Source of the DNA: Actinomycetes bacterium
GTDB taxonomy: Bacteria; Auribacterota; JAJCYG01
Assembly (NCBI GenBank): GCA_029263055.1
Contig: JAJCYG010000045.1
Span: 1 to 64,000, forward strand
Reading direction: 5' to 3'
Length of the DNA stretch: 64,000 nucleotides
Each line of letters begins with the position of its first letter. The stretch's first letter is position 1. Below are positions 10,229-18,950 of the stretch, one piece after another. The position numbers were made by a program, and so were the translations under genes. The notes beneath the pieces are model-generated. The model ran no database searches. It had not been told where the DNA came from and was given only the letters and a program-made list of their open reading frames with translations.

Positions 10229-12019
10229 TTATGAAGCTTTTTTCTTGAGGAGGAAGTCGCGGTCGACCATTTCTTTGACTTTTTCGGCTTTGGCTTTTTC
10301 TGCGGAGGCAGCGTCTGAGCCGGTCATGCCGCTGGCTGAAGTGGTTCGGTTGCGGCCGTTTTCTTTGGATTCGTATAAAGCGGTGTCTGCGGCTTTAACT
10401 AATGAAGCACTATCTTTTGCATTTTCTGGGTAAGTTGCAACCCCCACGCTAATGCGCACTTCATATTTTTTACCATTTTCATCTTTGAATTCATGTTTTT
10501 CAATTGCTTCGCGAATGCGTTCGGCCATTTTTAAGGCGCCTTCGGCATTGGTTTCAGGTAACACAACCGCAAACTCTTCGCCACCATAACGGCAGGCAAT
10601 ATCAACTTCGCGCACAGAATTTTTAAAGACGCGTGCGGTCTCTTCTAAAACAAAGTCGCCTACTTGGTGACCATAGGTATCATTAAACTTTTTAAAGAAA
10701 TCAATATCAGTGATGATCACTGATGTAGGATGTTTGTAGCGTTCGCTGCGACGGATTTCACCCTGCAACTTTTGTTGAAAGTAACGGTGAATAAATAATT
10801 TGGTCAATCCATCTGTCACGGCTAATTCATAAAGTTGAGCATTATTAATGGCAACAGCCGCTTGATCAGCTAATGTTTTCATTAAATCTAAATCATCTTG
10901 ACTGAATTTTTCTTTATCCTTTTTATTGGTCATGTTCACCACACCAATAGGGACTCCATTTAATAACAATGGCAAACAAAGAATGGAGTTAACTCTTGAA
11001 GCGTCTGATTGTTTGAACTGATCATTTTGAGTGTCATCCATAATAATCGGCTCACCTGTCTTGAAAACTTTTCCCGCCACGCCTTCACCTGGTTTAATGG
11101 TTGTGCATTTAATCTCGCCTGAAGCAATCTTGTCTTCAGTTACAGGATCAATCCCTCGCACCACACGCACCATCAATTCATTACTATCTTCATCCAATAA
11201 CATCAACGAACCTTTTTCACAGTGAGTCACTTCGCGTGCTTTATCAATGATCAGCTTTAATAACTTGGTTAAATCATTAATAAAGTTCATGGCCTTACCG
11301 ACGTTGAAGAGAATGGAAAGGTTAAACATCTGCTTGTCTAATTCTTTAGAGGTTTTTTCCATGGTTTCATACATCACCGCACTTTCAATAGCCACAGCAG
11401 ACTGACCACTTAGCAAACGCAAAAACTCCATCTCCCCTTCAGAAAAAGGAAGTTCATTTCTTTTTTGGCTTAAGACTAAAATCCCTGTCACCTTTCCTTT
11501 TGTTTTTAAAGGCACCCACATCACTGATTTTAGTTTGTCTAATTTTTCTGTTTTAAATATTTTTTCAAAACGCATCTCACCTTCGTGATCCACCACATAA
11601 AAGGGAGACCCGTTCACAATAATTTCCCAAAACAATCCTTCTTTTTGGTGAAAGAGAAATCCATCTTTACCTAATCCGTTTAAACCTTCTGAAGCAGTCA
11701 AACGATAAACCGATTCTTTTTCATCAAATAGAAAGCAAGCGCAATGAAGCACATCCATTTTTTCAGTCACAATCGCAACTAAGGTTTCAGCTAATTTCTG
11801 TGTGTTTAATAAAGAGGTTAATGTTTTACTCGCTTGCGAGACCGCAAACAGATCAAACATTTGATTGTCTAAATCACGGCTTGTGCTGACTAACTTTTCA
11901 ACACTCTTCTTTAATGCTTCATTTTCTTTGGAGACTTTTTTTAGATCTTCTTGGCGAGTCGCAACAGGTTTAGGTAGCTTGCTTGCTTCGTGATGGAGCT
12001 TATGAGCCGATTGTTTCAT
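10229..12019 (-). CDS. Diguanylate cyclase with two GAF domains
   Basis: A 596-residue cytoplasmic signalling protein. A coiled-coil start (residues 1-55) is followed by GAF domains at about 60-205 and 240-390 and a C-terminal GGDEF domain at about 400-565. The active-site loop reads RYGGEEF, a functional variant of GGDEF. An RxxD inhibitory site (REVD) lies five residues before it, so c-di-GMP feedback inhibition is expected. The family condenses two GTP to c-di-GMP. GAF domains would sense a small ligand or redox state that cannot be named from the sequence. There is a good AAAGGAGA ribosome site. No phosphodiesterase or PilZ partner is nearby. Confidence 0.93.
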   Translation of the reverse strand: MKQSAHKLHHEASKLPKPVATRQEDLKKVSKENEALKKSVEKLVSTSRDLDNQMFDLFAVSQASKTLTSLLNTQKLAETLVAIVTEKMDVLHCACFLFDEKESVYRLTASEGLNGLGKDGFLFHQKEGLFWEIIVNGSPFYVVDHEGEMRFEKIFKTEKLDKLKSVMWVPLKTKGKVTGILVLSQKRNELPFSEGEMEFLRLLSGQSAVAIESAVMYETMEKTSKELDKQMFNLSILFNVGKAMNFINDLTKLLKLIIDKAREVTHCEKGSLMLLDEDSNELMVRVVRGIDPVTEDKIASGEIKCTTIKPGEGVAGKVFKTGEPIIMDDTQNDQFKQSDASRVNSILCLPLLLNGVPIGVVNMTNKKDKEKFSQDDLDLMKTLADQAAVAINNAQLYELAVTDGLTKLFIHRYFQQKLQGEIRRSERYKHPTSVIITDIDFFKKFNDTYGHQVGDFVLEETARVFKNSVREVDIACRYGGEEFAVVLPETNAEGALKMAERIREAIEKHEFKDENGKKYEVRISVGVATYPENAKDSASLVKAADTALYESKENGRNRTTSASGMTGSDAASAEKAKAEKVKEMVDRDFLLKKKAS

Positions 12020-12051
12020 TCCCGATCTCCTTTAAACCAACCTCTGATATC

Positions 12052-12080
12052 AATTTACCACCCATATAGAGCCCCGTCAA
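12052..12080 (-). promoter_or_regulatory. Putative promoter of the diguanylate cyclase gene
   Basis: Minus-strand -35 TTGACG (12075-12080), 17-base spacer, -10 TAAATT (12052-12057). A small inverted repeat CCCATAT/ATATGGG (12061-12088) overlaps the -35 region and could be an operator. Confidence 0.45.
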
Positions 12081-12120
12081 GATATGGGCCCTTATAGACA
12101 CAGTCAATCACTCTCTCTCA

Positions 12121-12148
12121 TTGACAAATATTATATTTAAAATAAGAT
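12121..12148 (+). promoter_or_regulatory. Putative promoter of the secreted protein at 12230
   Basis: -35 TTGACA (12121-12126), 16-base AT-rich spacer, -10 TAAGAT (12143-12148). It leaves an 80-base leader before the ATG. Confidence 0.5.
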
Positions 12149-12229
12149 GGAAAAGATTGATTTATTTCCCGTATTTAGATATACCTAGATCGAATCGCTT
12201 TCGAATAAGTTTAAAGGAGATGGTTACTT

Positions 12230-13003
12230 ATGACTTTTTTTAATTTTTTTAGCACCCTACTGATTGCCGCGTCATTGACACTCTCTTTCTCCACTCCTTC
12301 AGAAGGAAAATCAAAGGATCCTGAGCACTACACAAACCAAGAATGGAAGAACGATCCTGATTTTATCCCTGATTTACAATATCCAGCTCCTGATTCACAA
12401 GCAGCTGAAGAACGCTACAAAGAGATGGTTGACTCTTTAGACCCTAAAGGAAACATTATTTTAGATGTACTAAAAGAAGAAAAAGATGAGATTTCTTGGA
12501 CTTCAGTTAAAAATAAAACAGCTGAAGTGCTTGGTTATTTCAGAGCTTTTGATGCCTATATCTCCTTTGAAGAAGGAAAGTTCAAGAAAGCAGAACTTCT
12601 TGTTTCAGTCAACAGCATTGATTCAGCTGTTCCAGGACGAGATCACCGTATTAGAAATCTATTTTTTAAGTCCATGCAACCTGAAATGGGAACAGGTGTT
12701 TTAGTCTTAGATAAAGTAGCTGATGGATCTCCTTACATTTCAGCTATACAAAACGGGGCTTCTCACAAAATCATTGCTGAAGGACTCTTTACTCTAGGAG
12801 CGGTCACTGTTCCAGTCACAGCAGAACTTGTTGTAATGTGGGATCAAGAAAACGAAATTCTCTCTGTTCAAACCTTAAAACCGATCTCTTTATTAGTGAG
12901 TGACCTCCAACTTGATGGCAACTTTCCTGCCCTTATGAAAGAGTGTAATCACAAATCCATGGGGAATCGGGTAAAAATCGCTTGCAAGCTAAGGTTTGAA
13001 TAA
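12230..13003 (+). CDS. Secreted protein of unknown function
   Basis: A 257-residue protein with a signal peptide (MTFFNFFSTLLIAASLTLSF, cleavage near STPSEG). A charged region follows, then a beta-rich body with no recognised motif. A region around residues 95-130 (AFDAYISFEEGKFKKAELLVSVNSID) followed by PGRDHRIRN and a later EGLFTLGAVTVPVTAEL resembles the YceI/lipocalin-like periplasmic fold, whose members bind lipids or isoprenoids. That resemblance is weak, read by eye, and should be tested. An AAAGGAGA ribosome site lies near the ATG. The gene is isolated between the diguanylate cyclase and the tRNA cluster. Confidence 0.7.
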   Translation: MTFFNFFSTLLIAASLTLSFSTPSEGKSKDPEHYTNQEWKNDPDFIPDLQYPAPDSQAAEERYKEMVDSLDPKGNIILDVLKEEKDEISWTSVKNKTAEVLGYFRAFDAYISFEEGKFKKAELLVSVNSIDSAVPGRDHRIRNLFFKSMQPEMGTGVLVLDKVADGSPYISAIQNGASHKIIAEGLFTLGAVTVPVTAELVVMWDQENEILSVQTLKPISLLVSDLQLDGNFPALMKECNHKSMGNRVKIACKLRFE

Positions 13004-13022
13004 GAATCTACGCTAGAAAAAG

Positions 13023-13099
13023 TGGCGGGAGCGACGGGACTCGAACCCGCAACAACCAGATCGACAGTCTGGGACTCTAACCAATTGAGCTACGCCCCC
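13023..13099 (-). tRNA. tRNA-Asp (GTC)
   Basis: The minus strand folds as a complete cloverleaf. The 5' end is GGGGGCG, the anticodon stem is CCAGA/TCTGG with loop CTGTCGA (anticodon GTC), and the T-arm holds TTCGAGT. The acceptor ends CGCTCCC with discriminator G and an encoded CCA (13023-13025). Confidence 0.97.
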
Positions 13100-13171
13100 A
13101 CTAAAAAAAATAAACTACAGGACAGAAGGCACATAATATACATGAAAAGTGCCACTATTCAAATCATAATT

Positions 13172-13277
13172 ATTTTGAGTGCTGCGCAAGGCGGAGATAA
13201 GATTTAAGGGCGAAGTCGTATAGTTAAATACGTCGAAGGTCTTAAATCTTATCTCCAACGCCGCGCAGTACCAAAAT
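13172..13277. repeat. Structured palindromic element, copy A, abutting tRNA-Val
   Basis: A 106-base element ending exactly at the base before the tRNA-Val discriminator (13278). The inner arms are 16-base perfect complements (13193-13208 and 13241-13256). The outer arms (13172-13187 and 13263-13277) pair imperfectly. Between outer and inner arms are AAGGC on the left and AACGCC on the right. The terminal loop (13209-13240) contains AGTCGTAT and ATACGTCGA. Copy B at 50104 keeps these loops but has different, still complementary, stems. There is no terminal T run, so it is not an ordinary terminator. Confidence 0.8.
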
Positions 13278-13350
13278 TGGGCGGTAGAAGGCTCGAACTT
13301 CTGACCCCATCCTTGTAAGGGATGTGCTCTCCCAACTGAGCTAACCGCCC
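13278..13350 (-). tRNA. tRNA-Val (TAC)
   Basis: Minus-strand cloverleaf. The acceptor is GGGCGGT/ACCGCCC with discriminator A, the D-arm is GCTCAGTTGGGAGAGC, the anticodon stem is CATCC/GGATG with loop CTTACAA (anticodon TAC), and the T-loop is TTCGAGC. CCA is not encoded; the palindromic element begins at the next base. Confidence 0.97.
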
Positions 13351-13398
13351 TAAAAGCTGGGAAATACTACCATAAATCAAATTGATTTCAATACTTAA

Positions 13399-13986
13399 CT
13401 ATTTATACTTTACAGAGCAGCCGTACGGCTTGGTTGAGTTAGGGCTGGGAGATCCGCCCTTTTGAAGGGCTTGAATCGAATTGTCTACATAATTTTTGAG
13501 TTTTTTAGTGCTTTTGCTTCCCCAAGAATCATTATCTATGGCGCCTTTGTAGCGGAGGATTCCTTCTTTGTCGATCACAAACATGTGCGGGGTTGTTTTG
13601 GCTGCATAGAGTTTGCCGACTTCCCCTTTTGGATCTTGAAGAGTGGGATAGTTTATTTTGTGTTTTTTGGCCCAGGCTTTGCTTTGGTCTGGAGTAATAA
13701 AGTGGCTTGAATCAATGGCGAGCCAAACAACATTTTTGTTGGCATAAACATTGGCTAATGTGGTCATGGTTTTGGTTTTGTAGTGGCGCACCACAAATGG
13801 GCATTCAGGGTTGGTCCACTCTAGGACAACTGTTTTACCTTTATAGTTAGACAAAGTGTGAGCTTTTCCGCTTTGATCTTTTAGAGTGAACTCAGGAGCT
13901 GGTTTTCCCACTTCAGGGGCAGCAAAAATCAAAGAAGGCAACAACAACGCGGCAATAGCAATCACTCCAAATAGTTGTTTCATCAT
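13399..13986 (-). CDS. Periplasmic redoxin (thioredoxin-fold, AhpC/TSA-like)
   Basis: A 195-residue exported thioredoxin-fold protein. The signal peptide is about residues 1-22 (cleavage near IFAAPEV). The fold begins GKPAPEFTLKDQSGK. The reactive region is WTNPECPFVVRHY, which has one cysteine rather than a CxxC pair. A second cysteine lies at the extreme C-terminus (PYGCSVKYK). The NPECPFV plus C-terminal GCSVKY pairing marks a redoxin subfamily with atypical resolving chemistry. It lies eight bases after dsbD in the same orientation, so DsbD is the likely electron donor. The substrate, peroxide or disulfide, is not evident. Confidence 0.88.
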   Translation of the reverse strand: MMKQLFGVIAIAALLLPSLIFAAPEVGKPAPEFTLKDQSGKAHTLSNYKGKTVVLEWTNPECPFVVRHYKTKTMTTLANVYANKNVVWLAIDSSHFITPDQSKAWAKKHKINYPTLQDPKGEVGKLYAAKTTPHMFVIDKEGILRYKGAIDNDSWGSKSTKKLKNYVDNSIQALQKGGSPSPNSTKPYGCSVKYK

Positions 13987-13994
13987 ATCTCCAT

Positions 13995-15752
13995 CTATTT
14001 TTCTACAGCGTCTAAAAGTATTTTCTTTGTTAACACTTCAGGTAATATGATCGGCTCTGTCTGGTTTCCTTTTGGATAATAAACATATAAAGGAACACCA
14101 AAACGGTTAAAGCTTTTTAATAAGGCGGTCACTTCCTTGTCTTGAAAGGTCCAATCTAATTTAAAGGCAACGATATTTTTTTCAGAAAAAGAAGCAATAA
14201 CGTCCTTTGTATTTAACACTGTTTTTTCATTCACCTTACAGGTCAAACACCAATCAGCTGTAAAGTCTAAGAAAACTTTTTTCCCTTCTTTTAAAGCTTG
14301 TTGAAAAGCCTCAGGGTTATATTCTTTCCAAGCAATGCCCCCCTCTTTTGAGATCATTTTAGATTGGCCTGGTACAGTCCTTAAAACAGGATTGAGAAAA
14401 TATTTCACTCCTACTAATAAGACAATGAGCAACAAAACTAAAGTCATCACTCTTTTTCTTTTCCCTTGAAACTGAGCTTTTCCCCAAATCCAAAAGATAA
14501 AACCTAATAAAACCAAGAAACCTAACAGCAGAACCAGCGCATCCACACCCAACTGTTTTCCCACCACCCATAACAACCAAACCACAGTGGCAAATAAAAG
14601 AAAGGCCATAAACTCTTTAAAGACTTCCATCCATGCACCTGGCTTTGGAATGAGGCGTGTCCACGCAGGGTTTAAAGAGAGCAACAGAAAAGGAAAAGCT
14701 AAACCAATTCCCATTGTAAGAAAAATAAGAAATATGTTGAGATTGGAACTACTAAACGCAAAACCGATTGTCACACCGACAAAAGGGGCGGTGCAAGGAG
14801 TGGCTAAAATAGTGGCCAAAACCCCATAAAAGAAAGCGCCCCCTAATCCCTCTTTTTGAGTTAAAGAGACACCCTTTTGAGGAACAGACAACGTTAACTC
14901 AAACAGACCCGCCAAACTCAATCCTAAAACAAAAATAACCGCTGTTAAGATCACCACAAATTCTGGGTGTTGAAATTGAAACCCCCAACCCACATCTTGG
15001 CCAATATTTTTTAGCACCACCACGACGGTGGCTAAAGCCATAAATGAAGCCAACACACCTAAAGAAAAAGAGCCCCCTAATAAAGCAATTCGTTTTCGGT
15101 CTTCTTGAGCCATGCGCACAAAACTTAAAATCTTTAACGAAACAACCGGCAACACACATGGCATGATGTTTAAAATCAATCCACCAATAAAAGCAAAAAA
15201 CAAAAATCGAATGAGGTCAGATTTTTCTTCTGTTGGTTGTTGAAATTGATTAAAGAGATCTTGATTAGCTGATGCAGCAACTTGATTTGAAACAGAAAGC
15301 GTTAAAGACAGTGAGGTTGACTCAGGAATACAAACATCGGCACAGACCAGCCAATTGGCATCAACATTAAAAGAGATCTCTTTTTTAGAACTATTTTTAG
15401 GAGGGATCACTTCTGCCCAAAGAAGTAATTCTTTTTTGTAAGCATTGACCCGAATATTCCCAGGCTCCACTAACTCTTTATACTTAGGCCACTGTAACTC
15501 TCCGAGCTGAAACCCTTTTGGCAACTGCCACTTAAACTGAGGAGGCGCCCCAGATTCACCCGGATCTTTATAATAGGTATGCCACCCCTTCTCGATCTCA
15601 AAATAAAGGCCTACTTGAAAAGGAACCCCTGGCTGAACAGACTCCACATCAGCAATTAAAGAGAGCTGAACTTTATTTCCTTCATCCTCAGCCCAAACAG
15701 GTTGCAATCCAACACAAATCAGAATTAAAAATGCCCATAAAGTCTTTTTCAT
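13995..15752 (-). CDS. dsbD: Thiol:disulfide interchange protein DsbD-like
   Basis: A 585-residue inner-membrane electron conduit from cytoplasmic thioredoxin to periplasmic thiol proteins. Order: signal peptide (1-21); periplasmic alpha-type domain with CADVC near residue 137; about eight membrane segments (about 175-455) with the conserved IMPCVLP and ATPCTAPF cysteines; C-terminal thioredoxin domain with DWCLTCK. This is the full three-module architecture. The redoxin encoded immediately downstream is the probable partner. An inverted repeat in the intergenic region shared with deoB may be regulatory. Confidence 0.95.
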   Translation of the reverse strand: MKKTLWAFLILICVGLQPVWAEDEGNKVQLSLIADVESVQPGVPFQVGLYFEIEKGWHTYYKDPGESGAPPQFKWQLPKGFQLGELQWPKYKELVEPGNIRVNAYKKELLLWAEVIPPKNSSKKEISFNVDANWLVCADVCIPESTSLSLTLSVSNQVAASANQDLFNQFQQPTEEKSDLIRFLFFAFIGGLILNIMPCVLPVVSLKILSFVRMAQEDRKRIALLGGSFSLGVLASFMALATVVVVLKNIGQDVGWGFQFQHPEFVVILTAVIFVLGLSLAGLFELTLSVPQKGVSLTQKEGLGGAFFYGVLATILATPCTAPFVGVTIGFAFSSSNLNIFLIFLTMGIGLAFPFLLLSLNPAWTRLIPKPGAWMEVFKEFMAFLLFATVVWLLWVVGKQLGVDALVLLLGFLVLLGFIFWIWGKAQFQGKRKRVMTLVLLLIVLLVGVKYFLNPVLRTVPGQSKMISKEGGIAWKEYNPEAFQQALKEGKKVFLDFTADWCLTCKVNEKTVLNTKDVIASFSEKNIVAFKLDWTFQDKEVTALLKSFNRFGVPLYVYYPKGNQTEPIILPEVLTKKILLDAVEK

Positions 15753-15766
15753 AAGGTTTTATTCTA

Positions 15767-15787
15767 TCTTTTGAGACGTCTAAAAGA
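15767..15787. promoter_or_regulatory. Palindrome in the dsbD/deoB divergent region
   Basis: An AGACGTCT core flanked by TCTTTT and AAAAGA with one bulged G. It lies between two divergent genes and may be an operator. It shares the string TTTGAGACGT with the minus strand of the repeat region upstream of dnaK. No regulator can be named. Confidence 0.35.
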
Positions 15788-15834
15788 CAGGTTTTATTCA
15801 CTCTTTAAGCCCTATTTGTGCTAGTTTAACCACC

Positions 15835-16989
15835 ATGAAACGAGTTTGTTTGATTGTTTTAGATGGGGTTGGCGTTGGCGCCACACCTGATGCAGGCGAG
15901 TATCAAGACCTGGGGACCAATACTCTAGCGCATGTGGAAGCAGCATCCCCTTTAAATTGCCCCACCCTTCAAAGCTTAGGGCTAGGCAATATCCTTTCTT
16001 TAAAATCAGTTCCTCCAACACAACATCCTCAAGGAGCTTGGGGCCGCCTTCAAGAACAATCAGTGGGCAAAGATTCAATCACGGGGCATTGGGAATTAGC
16101 AGGGGTGATCACAACGGATCCCTTCCCTACTTATCCTAAAGGCTTCCCTGATGAAATTCTTATTCCATTTAAAAAAGAGATTGATCGCAACATCTTAGGT
16201 AACAAAGCAGCTTCTGGAACAGAGATCATCAAAGAACTAGGTGAGCAACATTTAAAGACAGGCGCTCCCATTGTTTACACCTCTGTTGATTCGGTTTTTC
16301 AGATTGCCGCCCACGAAGAAGTCATCCCGATTGAAGAGCTCTATCAAATTTGTGAAACCGCTCGAAAAGTTTTAACCCCGCCCCATCATATGTCACGCGT
16401 GATTGCGCGCCCCTTTACAGGTAAACCTGGTGAATTTGTCCGCACTCACCGACGTAAAGACTTTTCACTAGACCCAACAGGAACCACCTTTTTAGACCTG
16501 GCTGTTGAAAACGGATTAGAGACCCTTGCTATTGGTAAGACCGCAGATCTTTTTAATTATCGAAGTACTTCTCAGGTTATTCGAACAGAAAATGATGAAG
16601 ATGGAATGGAAAAGACCCTCATTGCTTTAGAAAAAAAAGAAGCTTCTATTATTTTCACCAACTTAGTTGACTTTGATTCCAAGTATGGTCATCGAAACGA
16701 TGCCAAAGGATTTGCCCAAAACCTAGAACGCTTTGACCGCTCTTTAGCCAAAGCACTTCAACTATTATCTGATGAAGACATTCTCATCATCACCGCAGAC
16801 CATGGCTGTGATCCCACATTCACCAACCACACCGACCACACACGCGAACATGTCCCCCTCTTAATCACCGGCCCTCCCATCCAAAACAGAATCGACCTAG
16901 GCACACGCCAAACCCTGGCCGACATCGGCCAAACCATCTGCACCTACCTCGACCTTCCCAAGCTATCCAATGGCACCAGCGTCCTTTAA
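15835..16989 (+). CDS. deoB: Phosphopentomutase
   Basis: A 384-residue cytoplasmic enzyme of the alkaline-phosphatase superfamily that interconverts ribose- or deoxyribose-1-phosphate and the 5-phosphate. Signatures are IVLDGVGVGATPDA (metal site and catalytic Thr region), SVGKDSITGHWELAG and ITADHGCDPT...HTDHTREHVPLL. Length is normal. No Shine-Dalgarno is visible; a TGn-extended -10-like TAGTTT (15822-15827) lies seven bases before the ATG, so a leaderless mRNA is possible. The nearby dGTPase also feeds nucleoside salvage, so the two may be functionally linked. Confidence 0.96.
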   Translation: MKRVCLIVLDGVGVGATPDAGEYQDLGTNTLAHVEAASPLNCPTLQSLGLGNILSLKSVPPTQHPQGAWGRLQEQSVGKDSITGHWELAGVITTDPFPTYPKGFPDEILIPFKKEIDRNILGNKAASGTEIIKELGEQHLKTGAPIVYTSVDSVFQIAAHEEVIPIEELYQICETARKVLTPPHHMSRVIARPFTGKPGEFVRTHRRKDFSLDPTGTTFLDLAVENGLETLAIGKTADLFNYRSTSQVIRTENDEDGMEKTLIALEKKEASIIFTNLVDFDSKYGHRNDAKGFAQNLERFDRSLAKALQLLSDEDILIITADHGCDPTFTNHTDHTREHVPLLITGPPIQNRIDLGTRQTLADIGQTICTYLDLPKLSNGTSVL

Positions 16990-17017
16990 TAGAGGATAAC
17001 GTTCATTTTTTGAGCAC

Positions 17018-17046
17018 TTGTTTCAAGATGTGGAACCAGCTATAAT
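17018..17046 (+). promoter_or_regulatory. Promoter of the dGTPase gene
   Basis: -35 TTGTTT (17018-17023), 17-base spacer, consensus -10 TATAAT (17041-17046), 21 bases before the ATG with AGAGGTG between as ribosome site. Confidence 0.6.
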
Positions 17047-17067
17047 GCATTTAAAGAGGTGTGAGAT

Positions 17068-18222
17068 ATGCGAACACGAGAAGAATGGGAAGAGATTGAA
17101 CTAAATAATTTAGCTCCTTACGCGCAAAAGAGTAAGGATTCTAAAGGACGCTGTTTTGAAGAACCAGAGCATCCTTACCGTTCTGTCTACCAACGGGATC
17201 GTGATCGCATTATCCATAGTCGTGCCTTTCGGCGCCTACAATACAAAACCCAAGTTTTTGTGAATCACGAGGGAGATCACTATCGTACTCGGCTCACACA
17301 CACCACTGAAGTGGCTCAAGTTTCACGTACTTTAGCTCGCACGTTAAAACTAAATGAAGACCTAGCAGAATCTGTTGCCTTGGCTCACGACTTAGGCCAT
17401 CCCCCATTTGGACATGCAGGTGAATGGGCTTTAGACAAACTCATGGAAGAGCATGGTGGTTTTGAACACAATAAACAGAGCCTACGCATTGTCGACACAT
17501 TAGAACGCCGCTACCCACAATTTGAAGGACTTAATCTAAGCTGGGAAGTGCGTGAAGGATTGATGAAACACAAAACAGAGCGGGATGAATCTGATGGCCC
17601 TGTTGAAGGCCTGCAACACTCTCTTTCTTTAGAAGCACAAATTGCTGATTTAGGTGACGAGATTGCTTACAATGCCCACGATATTGACGACGGGCTCTCC
17701 TCAAAATACTTAACCGAAACAGAATTACGAGAAGTCCCTCTTTTAAAAGAGTGCTTTGATGAGGTTAAAGAACAGCATGGTAAAGAATTAGATTCAGATT
17801 ATCTAGGTTACTACCTTGTACGTGTGTTAATTAACAAGCTAACGACAGATGCGGTTAATTACACGCTTTCTCAAATTGGAAAAAATAATATTAAAAGTGT
17901 CAATGATGTACGACAGTTTGATCGAAAACTTGTTACTTTTAGTCCTGAAATGGATAAAAAAGAAAAACATCTTAAACAGTTTTTAATGGCTAACATGTAC
18001 TCCAACTACCAAGTTGAAATCATGCATGAAAAGGCAAACCGAATTTTAACAGAGCTCTTTCACCTCTTCTGTCGGAACCCAAAAATATTACCACCATCAA
18101 CTCAATCTAAAATTAACGGAATTCCTAAAGAAACGATTGTGTGTGATTATATTGCAGGAATGACAGACCGGTTTGCGATTAACGAATACCGCCGGCTTTG
18201 TGATTTATCTGAGAAGATCTAA
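17068..18222 (+). CDS. dgt: Deoxyguanosinetriphosphate triphosphohydrolase-like protein
   Basis: A 384-residue HD-superfamily enzyme. The family start RDRIIHSRAFRRLQYKTQVF is followed by the metal site (RTRLTHTTEVAQ...LAHDLGHPPFGHAGE) and by IADLGDEIAYNAHDIDDGL. Relatives hydrolyse dGTP or other dNTPs to the nucleoside and triphosphate and so adjust dNTP pools. The exact nucleotide specificity cannot be read off. The gene ends directly against the RNase III stop on the other strand with no spacer. Confidence 0.92.
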   Translation: MRTREEWEEIELNNLAPYAQKSKDSKGRCFEEPEHPYRSVYQRDRDRIIHSRAFRRLQYKTQVFVNHEGDHYRTRLTHTTEVAQVSRTLARTLKLNEDLAESVALAHDLGHPPFGHAGEWALDKLMEEHGGFEHNKQSLRIVDTLERRYPQFEGLNLSWEVREGLMKHKTERDESDGPVEGLQHSLSLEAQIADLGDEIAYNAHDIDDGLSSKYLTETELREVPLLKECFDEVKEQHGKELDSDYLGYYLVRVLINKLTTDAVNYTLSQIGKNNIKSVNDVRQFDRKLVTFSPEMDKKEKHLKQFLMANMYSNYQVEIMHEKANRILTELFHLFCRNPKILPPSTQSKINGIPKETIVCDYIAGMTDRFAINEYRRLCDLSEKI

Positions 18223-18945
18223 TTATTTAAGTTTCTTTAATGCAGATTCAGCCGCATTCTCTTCTGCTTTTTTCTTGGTTTTACCTAAGCCCCGACCATA
18301 ATCTTCACCCTGTATCAGGACTTTAATTCGAAACTCTTTTCGATGTTGAGGCCCTTCTTCTGAAACAAGAATGTATTCAGGTAACACGCCGAGTCTTCCT
18401 TGCGTTATCTTTTGAAGCCTGTTTTTAGCATTATCTAATTGCGCTCCACTCAAGTCGACTTCTTTGATCAGATCTTTGAATATGGTAATCAGAAAGCTAC
18501 TAGCAGGTTTAAACCCACGGTCTAAGTAGTAAGCGGCAATAACAGCTTCAAGCGCGTCAGAAAGAATGGAAGCGCGTTCTCGGCCCCCCTCTTTTTCTTC
18601 ACCCTTACCCAGCAATAAATAGTCGCCTAATCTATATTGCTTGGCCAAATCAGCTAAGGCATCTTGGTTTACAACAGAAGACTTAATCAGTGAGAGGCGA
18701 CCTTCTAAATAAGTGGGAAAGGTTTTAAAAAGGTGCTCGGCAATGACATGGCCTAAAATCGAATCGCCTAAAAACTCTAACTGTTCATTGTTAATTAATT
18801 CTTCATCAGGAGATTCATTCACATAAGAACGGTGCTGAAGTGCCCATTCAAGGTAAGCAATTTTTTTAAAACGAATGCCAAATAAGTCTTGTAGCTCTTT
18901 GAGTTGTTTTCTGCGGTTGCGATCTAAGACAGGAAGGGAACCCAT
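18223..18945 (-). CDS. rnc: Ribonuclease III
   Basis: A 240-residue endonuclease for double-stranded RNA, needed for rRNA and mRNA processing. The catalytic domain carries NEQLEFLGDSILGHVIAEHLF and SDALEAVIAAYYLDRG. The C-terminal double-stranded-RNA-binding domain (about 165-240) ends GLGKTKKKAEENAAESALKKLK. It starts five bases after the stop of the TPR/coiled-coil gene and is probably cotranscribed with it. Confidence 0.97.
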   Translation of the reverse strand: MGSLPVLDRNRRKQLKELQDLFGIRFKKIAYLEWALQHRSYVNESPDEELINNEQLEFLGDSILGHVIAEHLFKTFPTYLEGRLSLIKSSVVNQDALADLAKQYRLGDYLLLGKGEEKEGGRERASILSDALEAVIAAYYLDRGFKPASSFLITIFKDLIKEVDLSGAQLDNAKNRLQKITQGRLGVLPEYILVSEEGPQHRKEFRIKVLIQGEDYGRGLGKTKKKAEENAAESALKKLK

Positions 18946-18950
18946 AAAAA

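Noticed and set aside
13022..13207. Open frame on the plus strand across tRNA-Asp
   Set aside because: Its first half is the antisense of a complete tRNA and the rest enters the palindrome; no protein-like signal.
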